Below the pieces are notes generated by a model, which ran no database searches, was not told where the DNA came from, and saw nothing but the letters and a program-made list of their open reading frames with translations. Both the position numbers and the translations under genes were made by a program. A stretch of 64,000 bases of DNA, taken from positions 248,001-312,000 of the forward strand of contig NZ_RJVB01000005.1 in the NCBI RefSeq assembly GCF_003751505.1. Reading direction: 5' to 3'. Positions 27,645-35,732 of the stretch are shown here, piece after piece. The DNA is from Erwinia sp. JUb26. GTDB lineage: Bacteria > Pseudomonadota > Gammaproteobacteria > Enterobacterales > Enterobacteriaceae. How positions within the stretch are numbered: position 1 is the stretch's first letter; each line of letters starts with the position of its first letter.

Positions 27645-28642
27645 GCAGCAAAGAAATTTCCCTCAAGCCGACAACATCTGTCCGGCACCAGCTGTTTGAT
27701 TTTCTCTATAAGTGGGGAATGTTGCTGACGGTAGCAGCGCTGATTATCGGTTTTGGCCTGGCGTCAGACAGCTTCCTGGAGCCGAGTAACATCATCAATA
27801 TTCTGCGCTCAATCGCTATCGTGACGGTGATTGCGATTGGCGTATCGATCTCACTGACTATCGGCGGTTTCGACCTTTCCGTCGGCTCAACCGCATCGCT
27901 GGCAAACTCGCTGGTGATCTCCTTCTTCGTCTGGTACGGGTTTGGCCCCACGGCAGCGATTGCGCTGACGCTGCTGCTCTGTACGCTGGTTGGCCTGTTT
28001 AACGCCTTTATGATCGTGGTGTTGAAAATCCCTGACATGCTGGCCACGCTCGCCAGCCTGTTTGTGGTGCAGGGTGTGGCGATGACCTACAGCTTTGGCG
28101 GCTCCATTACGGAAAATATGGTACTGCCAAGCGGAGATATGGCAGAAGGCACCATTCCGGCGGTGTTCTCGCTGCTGGGCCAGGTGCCGATTATCGTTAT
28201 CGTGATGCTGGTGGTGACGGTGCTGGCGCAGCTGCTGCTCTCACTCACCAAGCACGGACGCCGCATGTACGCCATCGGCGGCAACCCGGAGGCCGCGCGC
28301 CTGTCCGGGATCCGCACCAACCGCTATCGCGTGGTGGCTTACGTTATCGCCTCACTGCTGGCCGGCCTGGGCGGTATCTTACTGGCTTCCCGTATCGGTT
28401 CTTCACAGGTTAACGCGGGCGGCGGGTACCTGATGGATGCGGTTGCCGCCGCGTGGATTGGGCTTTCTCTGGCCGGCGCCGGTAAGCCAAACGCGCTGGG
28501 AACCCTGCTTGGCGCGGTGATCCTCGGCGTGCTGCAAAATGGTCTGGTGATGCTGTCCGTTCCCTACTACGCCATGGATATTATTAAAGGCCTGGTGCTG
28601 GCGGTTGCGCTGGCGATCACCTACATTCAGCGCCGTCAGTAA
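27641..28642 (+). CDS. sugar ABC transporter permease (RbsC type)
   Basis: A 333-residue permease with about ten hydrophobic segments and the family motif GGFDLSVGSTASLAN near residue 75. It also has the EAARLSGI cytoplasmic coupling loop and SRIGSSQVNAGGGYLMDAVAAAWIG. It is the partner of the preceding ATPase. The start is GTG at 27641, behind GGAGGAACACCTGC, overlapping the ATPase gene. A strong bidirectional hairpin follows, so the operon appears to end here without a substrate-binding protein. Confidence 0.88.
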   Translation: MSSKEISLKPTTSVRHQLFDFLYKWGMLLTVAALIIGFGLASDSFLEPSNIINILRSIAIVTVIAIGVSISLTIGGFDLSVGSTASLANSLVISFFVWYGFGPTAAIALTLLLCTLVGLFNAFMIVVLKIPDMLATLASLFVVQGVAMTYSFGGSITENMVLPSGDMAEGTIPAVFSLLGQVPIIVIVMLVVTVLAQLLLSLTKHGRRMYAIGGNPEAARLSGIRTNRYRVVAYVIASLLAGLGGILLASRIGSSQVNAGGGYLMDAVAAAWIGLSLAGAGKPNALGTLLGAVILGVLQNGLVMLSVPYYAMDIIKGLVLAVALAITYIQRRQ

Positions 28643-28667
28643 TCACCGAATATTCCCTATCTGCTTC

Positions 28668-28710
28668 AATAAAACGGCTTATTGCGCCTGCCGCAATAAG
28701 CCGTTTTATT
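28668..28710. terminator. bidirectional terminator, perfect 19-bp stem
   Basis: AATAAAACGGCTTATTGCG (28668-28686) is exactly complementary to the arm at 28692-28710, with a 5-base loop. It has A-rich and T-rich flanks on each side, so it works for the ABC operon on the plus strand and the FidL-like gene on the minus strand. It overlaps the last codon and stop of the latter. Confidence 0.9.
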
Positions 28711-29191
28711 ATCTGTCGTTACACACATACAGCGGTGTCGTCAACCCTGAAACCAGCCATGCTCCGTCATTGAACCGAGTCAAATACAGGATAAAGAATT
28801 TACTTTTCATCAGGTTGCGGTAGAACACCTCATCGGGAACCGTGTCTATCTCACTGACGATGCTGCGATCCCACGTCAGTTCCAGCACGTGATTTTCTGG
28901 ATGGTACTGGTAATCCATTAACAGCGTTCTACTCAGGATAAAACGGCCTTCCGGCGCGGTCAGCCGCCCGGTATAAAGCAGCGCCAGACGGCTGCTGCCC
29001 AATGTCGTCAGGCTCAGTCGCCCTTCCATATGCGCGGATGCATCGGGCTGTTTTATCTCAAAATCCACCTTCGCCCTGCAGGAGAGCACCAGTTTCCCAT
29101 CACCGGAAGGAGGATTTTTATTGCTCAGGCTGATAACGGTTCCGGCAATTAAGCTGAGCATTACGCCGCAAAAAAAAATGATTTTCTTCAT
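28709..29191 (-). CDS. FidL-like membrane protein
   Basis: A 160-residue protein with one N-terminal hydrophobic segment (about residues 3-22) and a mainly beta-type exported domain containing two cysteines (CRAKVDFEIK, and VCNDR at the C-terminus). Its size, N-terminal anchor and position directly after a CadC/ToxR-like regulator fit the FidL-like family often paired with such regulators near fimbrial loci. The ATG at 29189-29191 overlaps the regulator stop by four bases. It may sense a signal or modulate the regulator at the membrane (inference). Similarity is recognised mostly from context. Confidence 0.6.
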   Translation of the reverse strand: MKKIIFFCGVMLSLIAGTVISLSNKNPPSGDGKLVLSCRAKVDFEIKQPDASAHMEGRLSLTTLGSSRLALLYTGRLTAPEGRFILSRTLLMDYQYHPENHVLELTWDRSIVSEIDTVPDEVFYRNLMKSKFFILYLTRFNDGAWLVSGLTTPLYVCNDR

Positions 29192-30054
29192 GGTTTTTGT
29201 AGCGTTAGTGAGAGGTAACTCTCACACGTGGAATTTATTTCCATGTGCCCGGATAAACACTGCACAAGAAAAGTCGACCGCTGATTGTGTTTTGTGTCCT
29301 TAGTGACCTGTGTTGTTTTCAGATAAATACGGCTTCGTTTATTAACACAGTTAATATTTTTCTCGTTGATAATATCCTCTACAAGATTCACTTTCTCTTT
29401 GTCGTTAATTCCTTTTCCTGAAGCTAAATCTACAATCTCACATAAACCAATTGATGAAGTGGCGTTTTTTCCATTTGAATAAAAAAAACCAGGAAACCCA
29501 TTTCTTATTACAACAAGAGATAATAAAACTGCAGTAAGAACAATGAATTTTCTATTTATAATTTCTCTTTTAGTGAAATGACACAGATGTAGTATTATTA
29601 TTTTAGTTCTGCACCGCCTGGCAAAAGACTGCTCCACTGGAGGAACCACATCCTTATTCCAATCCTCATAATACTCATCACGATCATTATTTACAGGCGA
29701 CTCACTCTGCTCACAAGGGCTATCAGTGAATTTCTGCACATCAGCCTCCAGTCTGAAACCCTCTCTGGGAGAGGTAATAATAATATTATCCTCCATTCCA
29801 ATTTGTGAGAAAACTTTTCTCAGGAAACTGATATGGTTGCTAAGATTGTTGCTGGAAGGGATTAATCCATGATTTTCCCAAACGCGCTCTAACAATTCCT
29901 CGCGCGATAGCGTGATACCAGAATGAGTAATTAACTCATTCAAAAGCCGGCTACCCGGTTTCGAAAGCGCTACAGAAATACTTTCGTCGCTTACCAGAGT
30001 CAGTATTCCAGCGCAAGAATCAAATTCAACGAAATTGTTTATCAAGTATTTCAT
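29188..30054 (-). CDS. ToxR/CadC-like membrane-anchored winged-helix regulator
   Basis: A 288-residue protein with an N-terminal OmpR/ToxR-type winged helix. The segment LSREELLERVWENHGLIPSSNN is followed by LSNHISFLRKVF and IITSPREGFRL. A linker, one transmembrane helix at about residues 167-187 and a periplasmic domain of about 100 residues with several cysteines complete it. This layout is that of CadC/ToxR one-component membrane regulators. The ATG at 30052-30054 starts a typical N-terminus; 23 extra codons upstream are possible but lack a ribosome site. It is coupled to the FidL-like gene by an ATGA overlap. It is divergent from the PapI-like regulator and likely acts on the fimbrial genes. 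AT-rich codon use. Confidence 0.78.
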   Translation of the reverse strand: MKYLINNFVEFDSCAGILTLVSDESISVALSKPGSRLLNELITHSGITLSREELLERVWENHGLIPSSNNLSNHISFLRKVFSQIGMEDNIIITSPREGFRLEADVQKFTDSPCEQSESPVNNDRDEYYEDWNKDVVPPVEQSFARRCRTKIIILHLCHFTKREIINRKFIVLTAVLLSLVVIRNGFPGFFYSNGKNATSSIGLCEIVDLASGKGINDKEKVNLVEDIINEKNINCVNKRSRIYLKTTQVTKDTKHNQRSTFLVQCLSGHMEINSTCESYLSLTLQKP

Positions 30055-30417
30055 TGGGTATCTGCATGTAAAAATTACAAGTCTATTCACGAACAGCAGG
30101 AACTTGACGATTAAAAAGCTCACCTGGCATCCTGAACTCGTTAATTATAAGATGTCTTTATGACCTGATAATATTTTAAGTTGTGTCATTCCTTAACATC
30201 CGCGATTTAACATTCTAAACATTTTATTTTTTCACACCATCGTTAGAATATTAATCTAACAAATGAATTTAATTTGGTTTTTTATTTTGTAATTTTCAAC
30301 TAATTGATATTAAGTTTTGATTTATAACTACAAAAGTTATCATTACTCCACTTGACTATCAGGGGTTGGTTTTTTATTTATCGGCAGGAGCCGGGTTTAC
30401 CAAGAAGGAGTTATAAA
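30055..30417. other. AT-rich divergent regulatory region
   Basis: These 363 bp separate two divergent regulators and hold no gene. The base composition is very AT-rich, a typical H-NS target profile. A clean dyad, GTTAGA-7-TCTAAC, occupies 30242-30260. There is no GATC in the stretch, so a Dam/PapI-type methylation switch is not encoded here. Confidence 0.6.
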
Positions 30418-30666
30418 ATGATTGAATCCACCAGGTACTTTCAAAGAGCAACATCCGTTGAACGTGTCATCACTGCACTGCAGGAATTTTATAAAGAAAG
30501 TGATACTAAGGTGTATGCCAGCACCAGAGATATCGCCGACAGATCTGAACTCAGCATTTACAATGCCAGGCATATCCTGATCAAATTGGAAAAAGAAGGC
30601 GTTATCACCTCTGTTAAACAGAGAAAGAGCTTGTACTGGAATAAAACCGAGTCTTTTACTGGTTGA
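30418..30666 (+). CDS. PapI/FaeA-like fimbrial transcriptional regulator
   Basis: An 82-residue winged-helix protein. The HTH region STRDIADRSELSIYNARHIL, followed by IKLEKEGVITSVKQRKSLYW, matches the small FaeA/PapI family that works with Lrp at fimbrial promoters. The ATG at 30418 has an excellent AGAAGGAG site, which decides the start against the longer open frame. It is on the opposite strand from the fimbrial genes and divergent from the ToxR-like gene. No GATC motifs occur in either candidate promoter region, so it probably does not act through classic Pap-type methylation phase variation. Confidence 0.75.
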   Translation: MIESTRYFQRATSVERVITALQEFYKESDTKVYASTRDIADRSELSIYNARHILIKLEKEGVITSVKQRKSLYWNKTESFTG

Positions 30667-30672
30667 CCGGTG

Positions 30673-30704
30673 AAAAAATCGCGCATTCAGTATTACTGAA
30701 TGCG
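30673..30704. terminator. terminator between the FKBP-like and PapI-like genes
   Basis: CGCATTCAGT (30682-30691) pairs perfectly with ACTGAATGCG (30695-30704). On the minus strand the stem is followed by GCGATTTTTT, making a good terminator for the FKBP-like gene; the plus-strand side is less T-rich. Confidence 0.8.
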
Positions 30705-30732
30705 TTATCGTTTACATTGCCCGACTATATCA

Positions 30733-33039
30733 TTACTTCTTCGACTGTTCTGGATAAATATCTGAAACGCGAAGATCATAAACCATAGTCGCATTCGGTG
30801 GCACCTTAGGAGGATAACCTTTGTCCCCATAGGCCAGCGACGGTGGTACGACGATAGTAATTGATCCATGATTTTTCAGCCTCGAGAGTGCTTCCCGGAA
30901 TACCGGTGGGAATGCTGAAATTGGCTGGGTCAGTACAATACCTTTCGCATCCATATCTTCAATAATCATACCATTTGCCAGGCTTTCTTTAACAACCACA
31001 TCAATGGTCGCACCGGCAGGGATAGGGACATCACCGACATAACCAACACGATACCAGAAACCGGAATCGCTTTTTTTGACATTCTTCTGTTTGGTAAAGT
31101 TGGCAATAAATTTTTTAGTCGACTTATCTAAATCGCCCATATATTTTTCACGACCGGATTTTACTCGCTCGCTGATATTCATCAGCGCTTTATGCAGTTC
31201 ATCAGGAGCGAGCTTTTCTTTCCCCTGGAATGCATCAATAATCCCGGCCAGAACGCTCGGTTTATCGCTGTCCGTTGATGCCCAGTTACGGTTTTCTGCC
31301 TGGATCTGAAGGATCTCTGTTCCAAGAGAGATGCCAACGGCATAAGCTTCGCGGGTTGCTTTCTTCTTCAGCGTTTCCGAATTCATCTCAGGCGTACCTT
31401 TCACTTTAGGCGCTGCACTCTGTTTTGCCGCCTCGGTAAGCTGGGCCTGCGTTGCATCCAGTTTTTGCTGGAGTTCTTTAACCTTATCCTCTGCCGCTTT
31501 GTAATCGGCGGTGATGATGGGATCACTGACTTTCGCGTCTTCACTGGTAACGCCTTCTTTGCTCTGGAGTAGTAGCGCATTATCCAGCTGCCCCTGAAGT
31601 GCTTTGATTTTCAACTGGCTGTCGGCCAACTGTGCCGGAGTTGGCGCGTGATCGAGCTGCTGCTGAAGTTTTTCTTTGTCCGCCTGCATGGCCGTCTGCT
31701 GAAGCTGGGCAGTAGCCAATTTATCCTGAAGCGCTTTAATCTGACCGGCAATCGCCGCACTGTTTTCTTCTTTACTGAGCAGATTGCTCTGTAGCTTTTG
31801 CTGAAGCTGCTGTTTCTCAGACTGGATGGCAGCCTGTTGAGTTTGCGAAGCGTCCAGTTTTACTTGCAGAGCTTTGATTTTATCTTCCGCTAATTTTTTT
31901 TCAGCGATTAGCACTTCACTGCTTGATTTCACCTGCTCGCTAGCGCTGCGCTCCTGCTTCTGTAACTGCTGAACATTTTCATCCAGCTTTATTTGCAGAG
32001 CTTTAACTTTGTTCTGGCTATCGGCAAGCTGAGCAGGCGTAGGTGCTGCTGCCAACTGTTGCTGCATCTGCTGTTTTTCATTTTGCAGATGAGTAAGCTG
32101 CTGCTGGCGGGTAGCCAGTTCGTCCTGCAGCTTACTCTGTTGGTTCTTAACCGACGCCAGCGTTTCGCTGGCGTTGCTATGCCCGGAAATTTGCAGCAAA
32201 AGCTGTTTGTTATCGTCGGCGTACTGTTTATTCTCGCTTTCCAGCTTACGTATCGACGATTCTAGCTGATAGACCCGATCTGAAGTCTGCAAGACTTTTT
32301 GACGATTTGCCGTAAGGTCTGATTCCAACTGATGGTTGAGCGTGTTCTGCTTTTCCAACTGAGCGCTGAGTGACGATTCACGTTCCCCAGTCATCTGGCT
32401 ACGATCATTTTTGAGAACCGTAAGCTGATTCTGTAACTTACCAAGCTGCAATTTCAGGTCTTTTTGCTGCTCCTGCAGAACAGATTCCGCCTGTCGCGCT
32501 CTGGCAGCCTGCTGGTTAGCCTGCTTAAGATTTTCGGCCAGAGCCTCAGGTGCCGGGCGCAGGGTAAATGTCCGGTAAAGACTCTCAACCATTTTTTGTA
32601 CCATCTGCACGTCATGCGCTGATACGACAGGGGAAACCGATGCTTTTTGTGCCGCAAGGTGCAATACGGAGAGCTGCTTTTCGAGCTTCTGAATAGTGAG
32701 ATTCTGTGCAGCGATCGCCTGTTCTTTCTGCGAAATGCTGCTCTGTAGCTGCACCAGCTGAAGTCGATCCGGCTCCGTCATCGGCGTCTTATTGACCACA
32801 GATACGGGAACAGGTTTTTTAGGGTTAGGCAGGGTCTTGCGTTTCGGCTTAGGCGCTTTTTTTGATGGCGTGTAGCGTGGAAAATCGATCTGCTGCTGCT
32901 GATACTGACGCGCAAATTGCAGAACGGCTGGCGCCTCATCAGATTCAGCATAAGCCGGGCTGCCCATAACCGTCAGGCTCAGCATAAGCAATGCGATCGG
33001 AGAATGAACGAAAGGGAATGGGCCAGGCTTACGGTTCAT
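30733..33039 (-). CDS. exported long coiled-coil protein with C-terminal FKBP-like domain
   Basis: A 768-residue protein with a signal peptide ending near SPAYA-E (residue 31) and a short Lys/Pro-rich stretch. About 470 residues of heptad-rich, Gln/Lys/Leu coiled coil follow, with internal repeats (IKALQ.KLD, LQ.KL..Q and two APTPAQLADSQ.K.KALQ copies). The C-terminus (about 560-768) is a FkpA-type N-terminal domain (AYAVGISLGTEI) plus an FKBP domain (VVPPSLAYGDKGYPP, VPPNATMVYDL). The FKBP active-site FD and V-I-P-G-W positions read IE and FPPVF, so isomerase activity may be lost. Known FkpA/Mip proteins are about 230-270 residues. The ATG at 33037-33039 overlaps the lipoprotein gene (ATGA). 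A periplasmic scaffold or chaperone role in pilus biogenesis is inferred. Confidence 0.75.
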   Translation of the reverse strand: MNRKPGPFPFVHSPIALLMLSLTVMGSPAYAESDEAPAVLQFARQYQQQQIDFPRYTPSKKAPKPKRKTLPNPKKPVPVSVVNKTPMTEPDRLQLVQLQSSISQKEQAIAAQNLTIQKLEKQLSVLHLAAQKASVSPVVSAHDVQMVQKMVESLYRTFTLRPAPEALAENLKQANQQAARARQAESVLQEQQKDLKLQLGKLQNQLTVLKNDRSQMTGERESSLSAQLEKQNTLNHQLESDLTANRQKVLQTSDRVYQLESSIRKLESENKQYADDNKQLLLQISGHSNASETLASVKNQQSKLQDELATRQQQLTHLQNEKQQMQQQLAAAPTPAQLADSQNKVKALQIKLDENVQQLQKQERSASEQVKSSSEVLIAEKKLAEDKIKALQVKLDASQTQQAAIQSEKQQLQQKLQSNLLSKEENSAAIAGQIKALQDKLATAQLQQTAMQADKEKLQQQLDHAPTPAQLADSQLKIKALQGQLDNALLLQSKEGVTSEDAKVSDPIITADYKAAEDKVKELQQKLDATQAQLTEAAKQSAAPKVKGTPEMNSETLKKKATREAYAVGISLGTEILQIQAENRNWASTDSDKPSVLAGIIDAFQGKEKLAPDELHKALMNISERVKSGREKYMGDLDKSTKKFIANFTKQKNVKKSDSGFWYRVGYVGDVPIPAGATIDVVVKESLANGMIIEDMDAKGIVLTQPISAFPPVFREALSRLKNHGSITIVVPPSLAYGDKGYPPKVPPNATMVYDLRVSDIYPEQSKK

Positions 33040-33548
33040 GGACGAGCCTCACCTCGGCGTGTCAATCCATCCAGCAGGGTTTGCGCGATCTGCGCGCAGA
33101 GCAGGTTAGCGCGATAGCGATACAGCGCATCTACCGTGTCCTGCGTATCGGCATTGGTTTTTTGACGAAGGTTGGCGTATTGCGCAGCGCCATTCATCAG
33201 ATAGTCGAATGAACTACGCAGACGCGTATATTGGGCAGGGCTCATGACTTTCAGCGCTTCCAGCTGAGACTGACACTGCTCAAGTTTTTCACTGTCCGTT
33301 TTATACTTATCGCTATGCTGTACGGTACTGCCGTTCTGTGGTTCAAGCCCGGTTCTTCCAGAGTCGACGGAAGAAGAAGCGGAAGGAGAGCTCACGGCGG
33401 TAGATTGCACTTGACCCGCATTCAATGATGTATTTACCATCGATTTTCCTGGGTCTGATGCCGTCTGACAACCAAATAAAAAAAATGCAAAAAACAAAAT
33501 CGATTTATTTTTAACATGAAAAAATAATTTCGAATACGTTATAATCAT
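33036..33548 (-). CDS. putative lipoprotein of the fimbrial island
   Basis: A 170-residue protein with a signal sequence ending in FFLFGC (lipobox Cys27). A Ser/Ala/Gly-rich linker of about 45 residues and a helical C-terminal half (residues 80-170, with QCQSQLEALKVMSPAQYTRLR) follow. I do not recognise the family. It lies 11 bp after the LuxR-type gene and overlaps the coiled-coil FKBP gene by four bases, so the three are one unit. It may anchor the coiled-coil protein to a membrane (inference). Confidence 0.6.
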   Translation of the reverse strand: MIITYSKLFFHVKNKSILFFAFFLFGCQTASDPGKSMVNTSLNAGQVQSTAVSSPSASSSVDSGRTGLEPQNGSTVQHSDKYKTDSEKLEQCQSQLEALKVMSPAQYTRLRSSFDYLMNGAAQYANLRQKTNADTQDTVDALYRYRANLLCAQIAQTLLDGLTRRGEARP

Positions 33549-33559
33549 GGGTATCTCAG

Positions 33560-34189
33560 TTATTTTTCACGTGCACGCCATGATTCACACCACCCTTCCT
33601 GGAGCAGCCAGTAATTGAGCTCGGCAGGGCGAATCATGTTCAGCTTAGACATAATATTTCTTTTATGAGCACTGACGGTTTTCTCACTGATATGCAGAAA
33701 ATGAGCAACAGCTCCATTGCTAATACCACGAGCGAGATAACGCAGTATTTCAGTCTCACGCCGAGTAAAATTGTTCTTAGTACGAACTGAACATGGTGGT
33801 ATCAGAATGTTACGCAAATCAGACTGCGGCTCGAGATGGTGGCGAATAGCAGCAGACACGTCATCAATAGACTGATTTCTGAATAAAGGAGAATACTGAT
33901 TTAACTTGCTAATTTTTAATGAGTTCGCCGCATTAGCTGATACCGTATCATGTATTATAAATACGCTCATTGCGCGCGAAACCTGCCTGCGATTCAAATA
34001 ATGAAGATTAGCAACAGATACTGTATCCGCCGCCAGAAATACGAGTTTCGCCCGATTATTAAAAACACAGTCAGTAAACTCTATGTTCATTCCCATTGAT
34101 GATGAGTTATCGCGTATACAGTCCATTAGCCCTTCAGCAAAGAAGCGATTTGGGTCATTGATGACAACTGTTAAAAGGTTTTTTTTCAT
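33560..34189 (-). CDS. LuxR/NarL-type regulator with degenerate receiver-like domain
   Basis: A 209-residue protein with a C-terminal LuxR-type HTH (FTRRETEILRYLARGISNGAVAHFLHISEKTVSAHKRNIMSKL). The N-terminal domain has the length of a response-regulator receiver but no clear acidic pocket or phospho-Asp and Lys motif. This recalls auxiliary regulators such as RcsA or fimbrial FimZ/EcpR-like proteins. The ATG at 34187-34189 follows AGGATCTATT. It is the first gene of a three-gene unit with the lipoprotein and the coiled-coil protein, downstream of the fimbrial structural genes. Control of the fimbriae is inferred. Confidence 0.7.
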   Translation of the reverse strand: MKKNLLTVVINDPNRFFAEGLMDCIRDNSSSMGMNIEFTDCVFNNRAKLVFLAADTVSVANLHYLNRRQVSRAMSVFIIHDTVSANAANSLKISKLNQYSPLFRNQSIDDVSAAIRHHLEPQSDLRNILIPPCSVRTKNNFTRRETEILRYLARGISNGAVAHFLHISEKTVSAHKRNIMSKLNMIRPAELNYWLLQEGWCESWRAREK

Positions 34190-34628
34190 AATAGATCCTG
34201 ATGTTATCCCTAACCCAGGAAGTTGTTTTCACTCTCAACAACTCCCCCCTGCTATCTCCTGATGGCATTCGTGAGGATTGTATCTCAGAGGATTTAATAA
34301 AAAAAGCAGGGTTTCATTGATAGATTAATTGCGATATATTATATCGCGTATAATTCTTTGATAGCTAAAACCATTATAGGGAATTTTATGGCGACATTTA
34401 ACTTTTAATTCAATTTCAGATTTTTAATAAAACAATTTTGGTAGGCATGACACACAAGATTATTTTTAACCAAAGAGATAAAATTATATATAAAGCGGTA
34501 TTGCTGAGTGTCAATTTTAGATCTTGAAGAATTCACCACACTCAGCAGGAAGAGAAATAAATTTTATTCAATACAAAAAATTAAAATTTTTGTAATATTA
34601 TTGATGTAAAGATTATCGGATTAATGAT
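34190..34628. other. AT-rich intergenic region downstream of the fimbrial operon
   Basis: These 439 bp hold no credible gene. They contain an exact 10-bp inverted repeat, TGCTGAGTGT (34502-34511) and ACACTCAGCA (34538-34547), and an AT-only hairpin near 34574-34596 (TACAAAAAATT/AAATTTTTGTA) close to the end of the last subunit gene. The promoter of the LuxR-type gene should lie in the left part. Confidence 0.5.
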
Positions 34629-35195
34629 TTACTCATACTCAAGATAGAATGTTGCAGTGGCTGCAAACGGTCCCAATACGATACTTTTATTACTTATCGC
34701 ATCTGGCTCAGCCTGAATAAATGCTTTAAAATCAATGCTATTTTCCCCTTCTTTCAGCTGATATTCTGAGGTTTCTTTACCTAACGGAAGCGGTGAACCA
34801 CTGGCTGTTTCAAGGCCGATAGCTATGCCAGCAGCTGAACTATCCGTATTTACCGCCAGCAGGCCAGGAAGAGCGAGGCTTTTATTGCCGGTAAAAGATA
34901 TGCGCACGCTTTTACCTACGCTTAGATCGCACTCGGACAAAATTACGCTAAATGGGCGAGGGTAAGACCGCTCGTGCAGATATAGCGACGTGTCAATTAT
35001 TGAATGAAAATCAACCTCAAGCGATTCATTTCCCGGACCTATAATACAGGGCTGCGCGACCAACTGCCCCGAAAACTTCAGGTTATCAGTTCCATTCTTT
35101 TCTTCATCAGCATAAACATACGACCCTGCTGCCAAAGACGATATCAGCAGGCTAGTATATAAAAACGACCTGCTAAACCTGTGATATATTTTCAT
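34629..35195 (-). CDS. minor fimbrial subunit
   Basis: A 188-residue pilin-like protein with an N-terminal signal (cleavage near YVYA-D, residue 29). Two conserved cysteines (LVAQPCIIG and LSECDLS) and a C-terminal ATATFYLEYE strand mark chaperone-usher pilins. The start follows TTGGAGCTGGCTCG. It is the last structural gene of the operon, where P-type and Mrp-type systems place tip subunits, but it is too short to carry an extra lectin domain. Confidence 0.8.
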   Translation of the reverse strand: MKIYHRFSRSFLYTSLLISSLAAGSYVYADEEKNGTDNLKFSGQLVAQPCIIGPGNESLEVDFHSIIDTSLYLHERSYPRPFSVILSECDLSVGKSVRISFTGNKSLALPGLLAVNTDSSAAGIAIGLETASGSPLPLGKETSEYQLKEGENSIDFKAFIQAEPDAISNKSIVLGPFAATATFYLEYE

Positions 35196-35209
35196 CGAGC
35201 CAGCTCCAA

Positions 35210-35710
35210 TTAGTGGTATTCAGCCTTTAATGTCGCCGTTGCTTCAAAGGAACCGTCTTTCAGAGTTCCTCCTGGCTTATTAACGGGAACGGCCCATAGT
35301 TCAGGCTGATTTTTAAAATTAATGTTAATAGGTTTGTTCAGCGTGAATTTCTTTTTTGAGCTCGCGCTACCATAGTAAATCTGAATCCCCAAGTCTCCGA
35401 GATTAGTCTTGAGGACACCATCGCCATAGGGTGAACTCCCAACGAGCGTTAGTTGTAGATCCAATCCCGGTGTTCCATTACCACATTTCAGGTTATATGG
35501 AACAGGAAGTATAAAGTTAACACCATCGATTTTACTGATCGGCATACGACCTGGAAACGGTACTTCAATCATTCCTCCTGCCGCATTACCAATGGTGCAC
35601 TGCGGTGGAATCACCAGAGTACCTGTAAATTTTAAATTATCAGCGGCGCTGGTCTGGTGACAGAATAAAATAGACAGAACGAGTACGACATTCTTTCTCA
35701 ATAACCTCAT
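35210..35710 (-). CDS. minor fimbrial subunit
   Basis: A 166-residue pilin-like protein with a signal peptide ending in TSA-AD (residue 22). It has the Cys pair (PPQCTIG and NLKCGNG) and a C-terminal FEATATLKAEYH strand. The ATG at 35708-35710 follows AAGGAAAGTAATA; the longer open frame that overlaps the previous gene has no ribosome site. It lies 14 bp before the last subunit gene. Confidence 0.8.
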   Translation of the reverse strand: MRLLRKNVVLVLSILFCHQTSAADNLKFTGTLVIPPQCTIGNAAGGMIEVPFPGRMPISKIDGVNFILPVPYNLKCGNGTPGLDLQLTLVGSSPYGDGVLKTNLGDLGIQIYYGSASSKKKFTLNKPININFKNQPELWAVPVNKPGGTLKDGSFEATATLKAEYH

Positions 35711-35732
35711 TATTACTTTCCTTGTTATAAAA

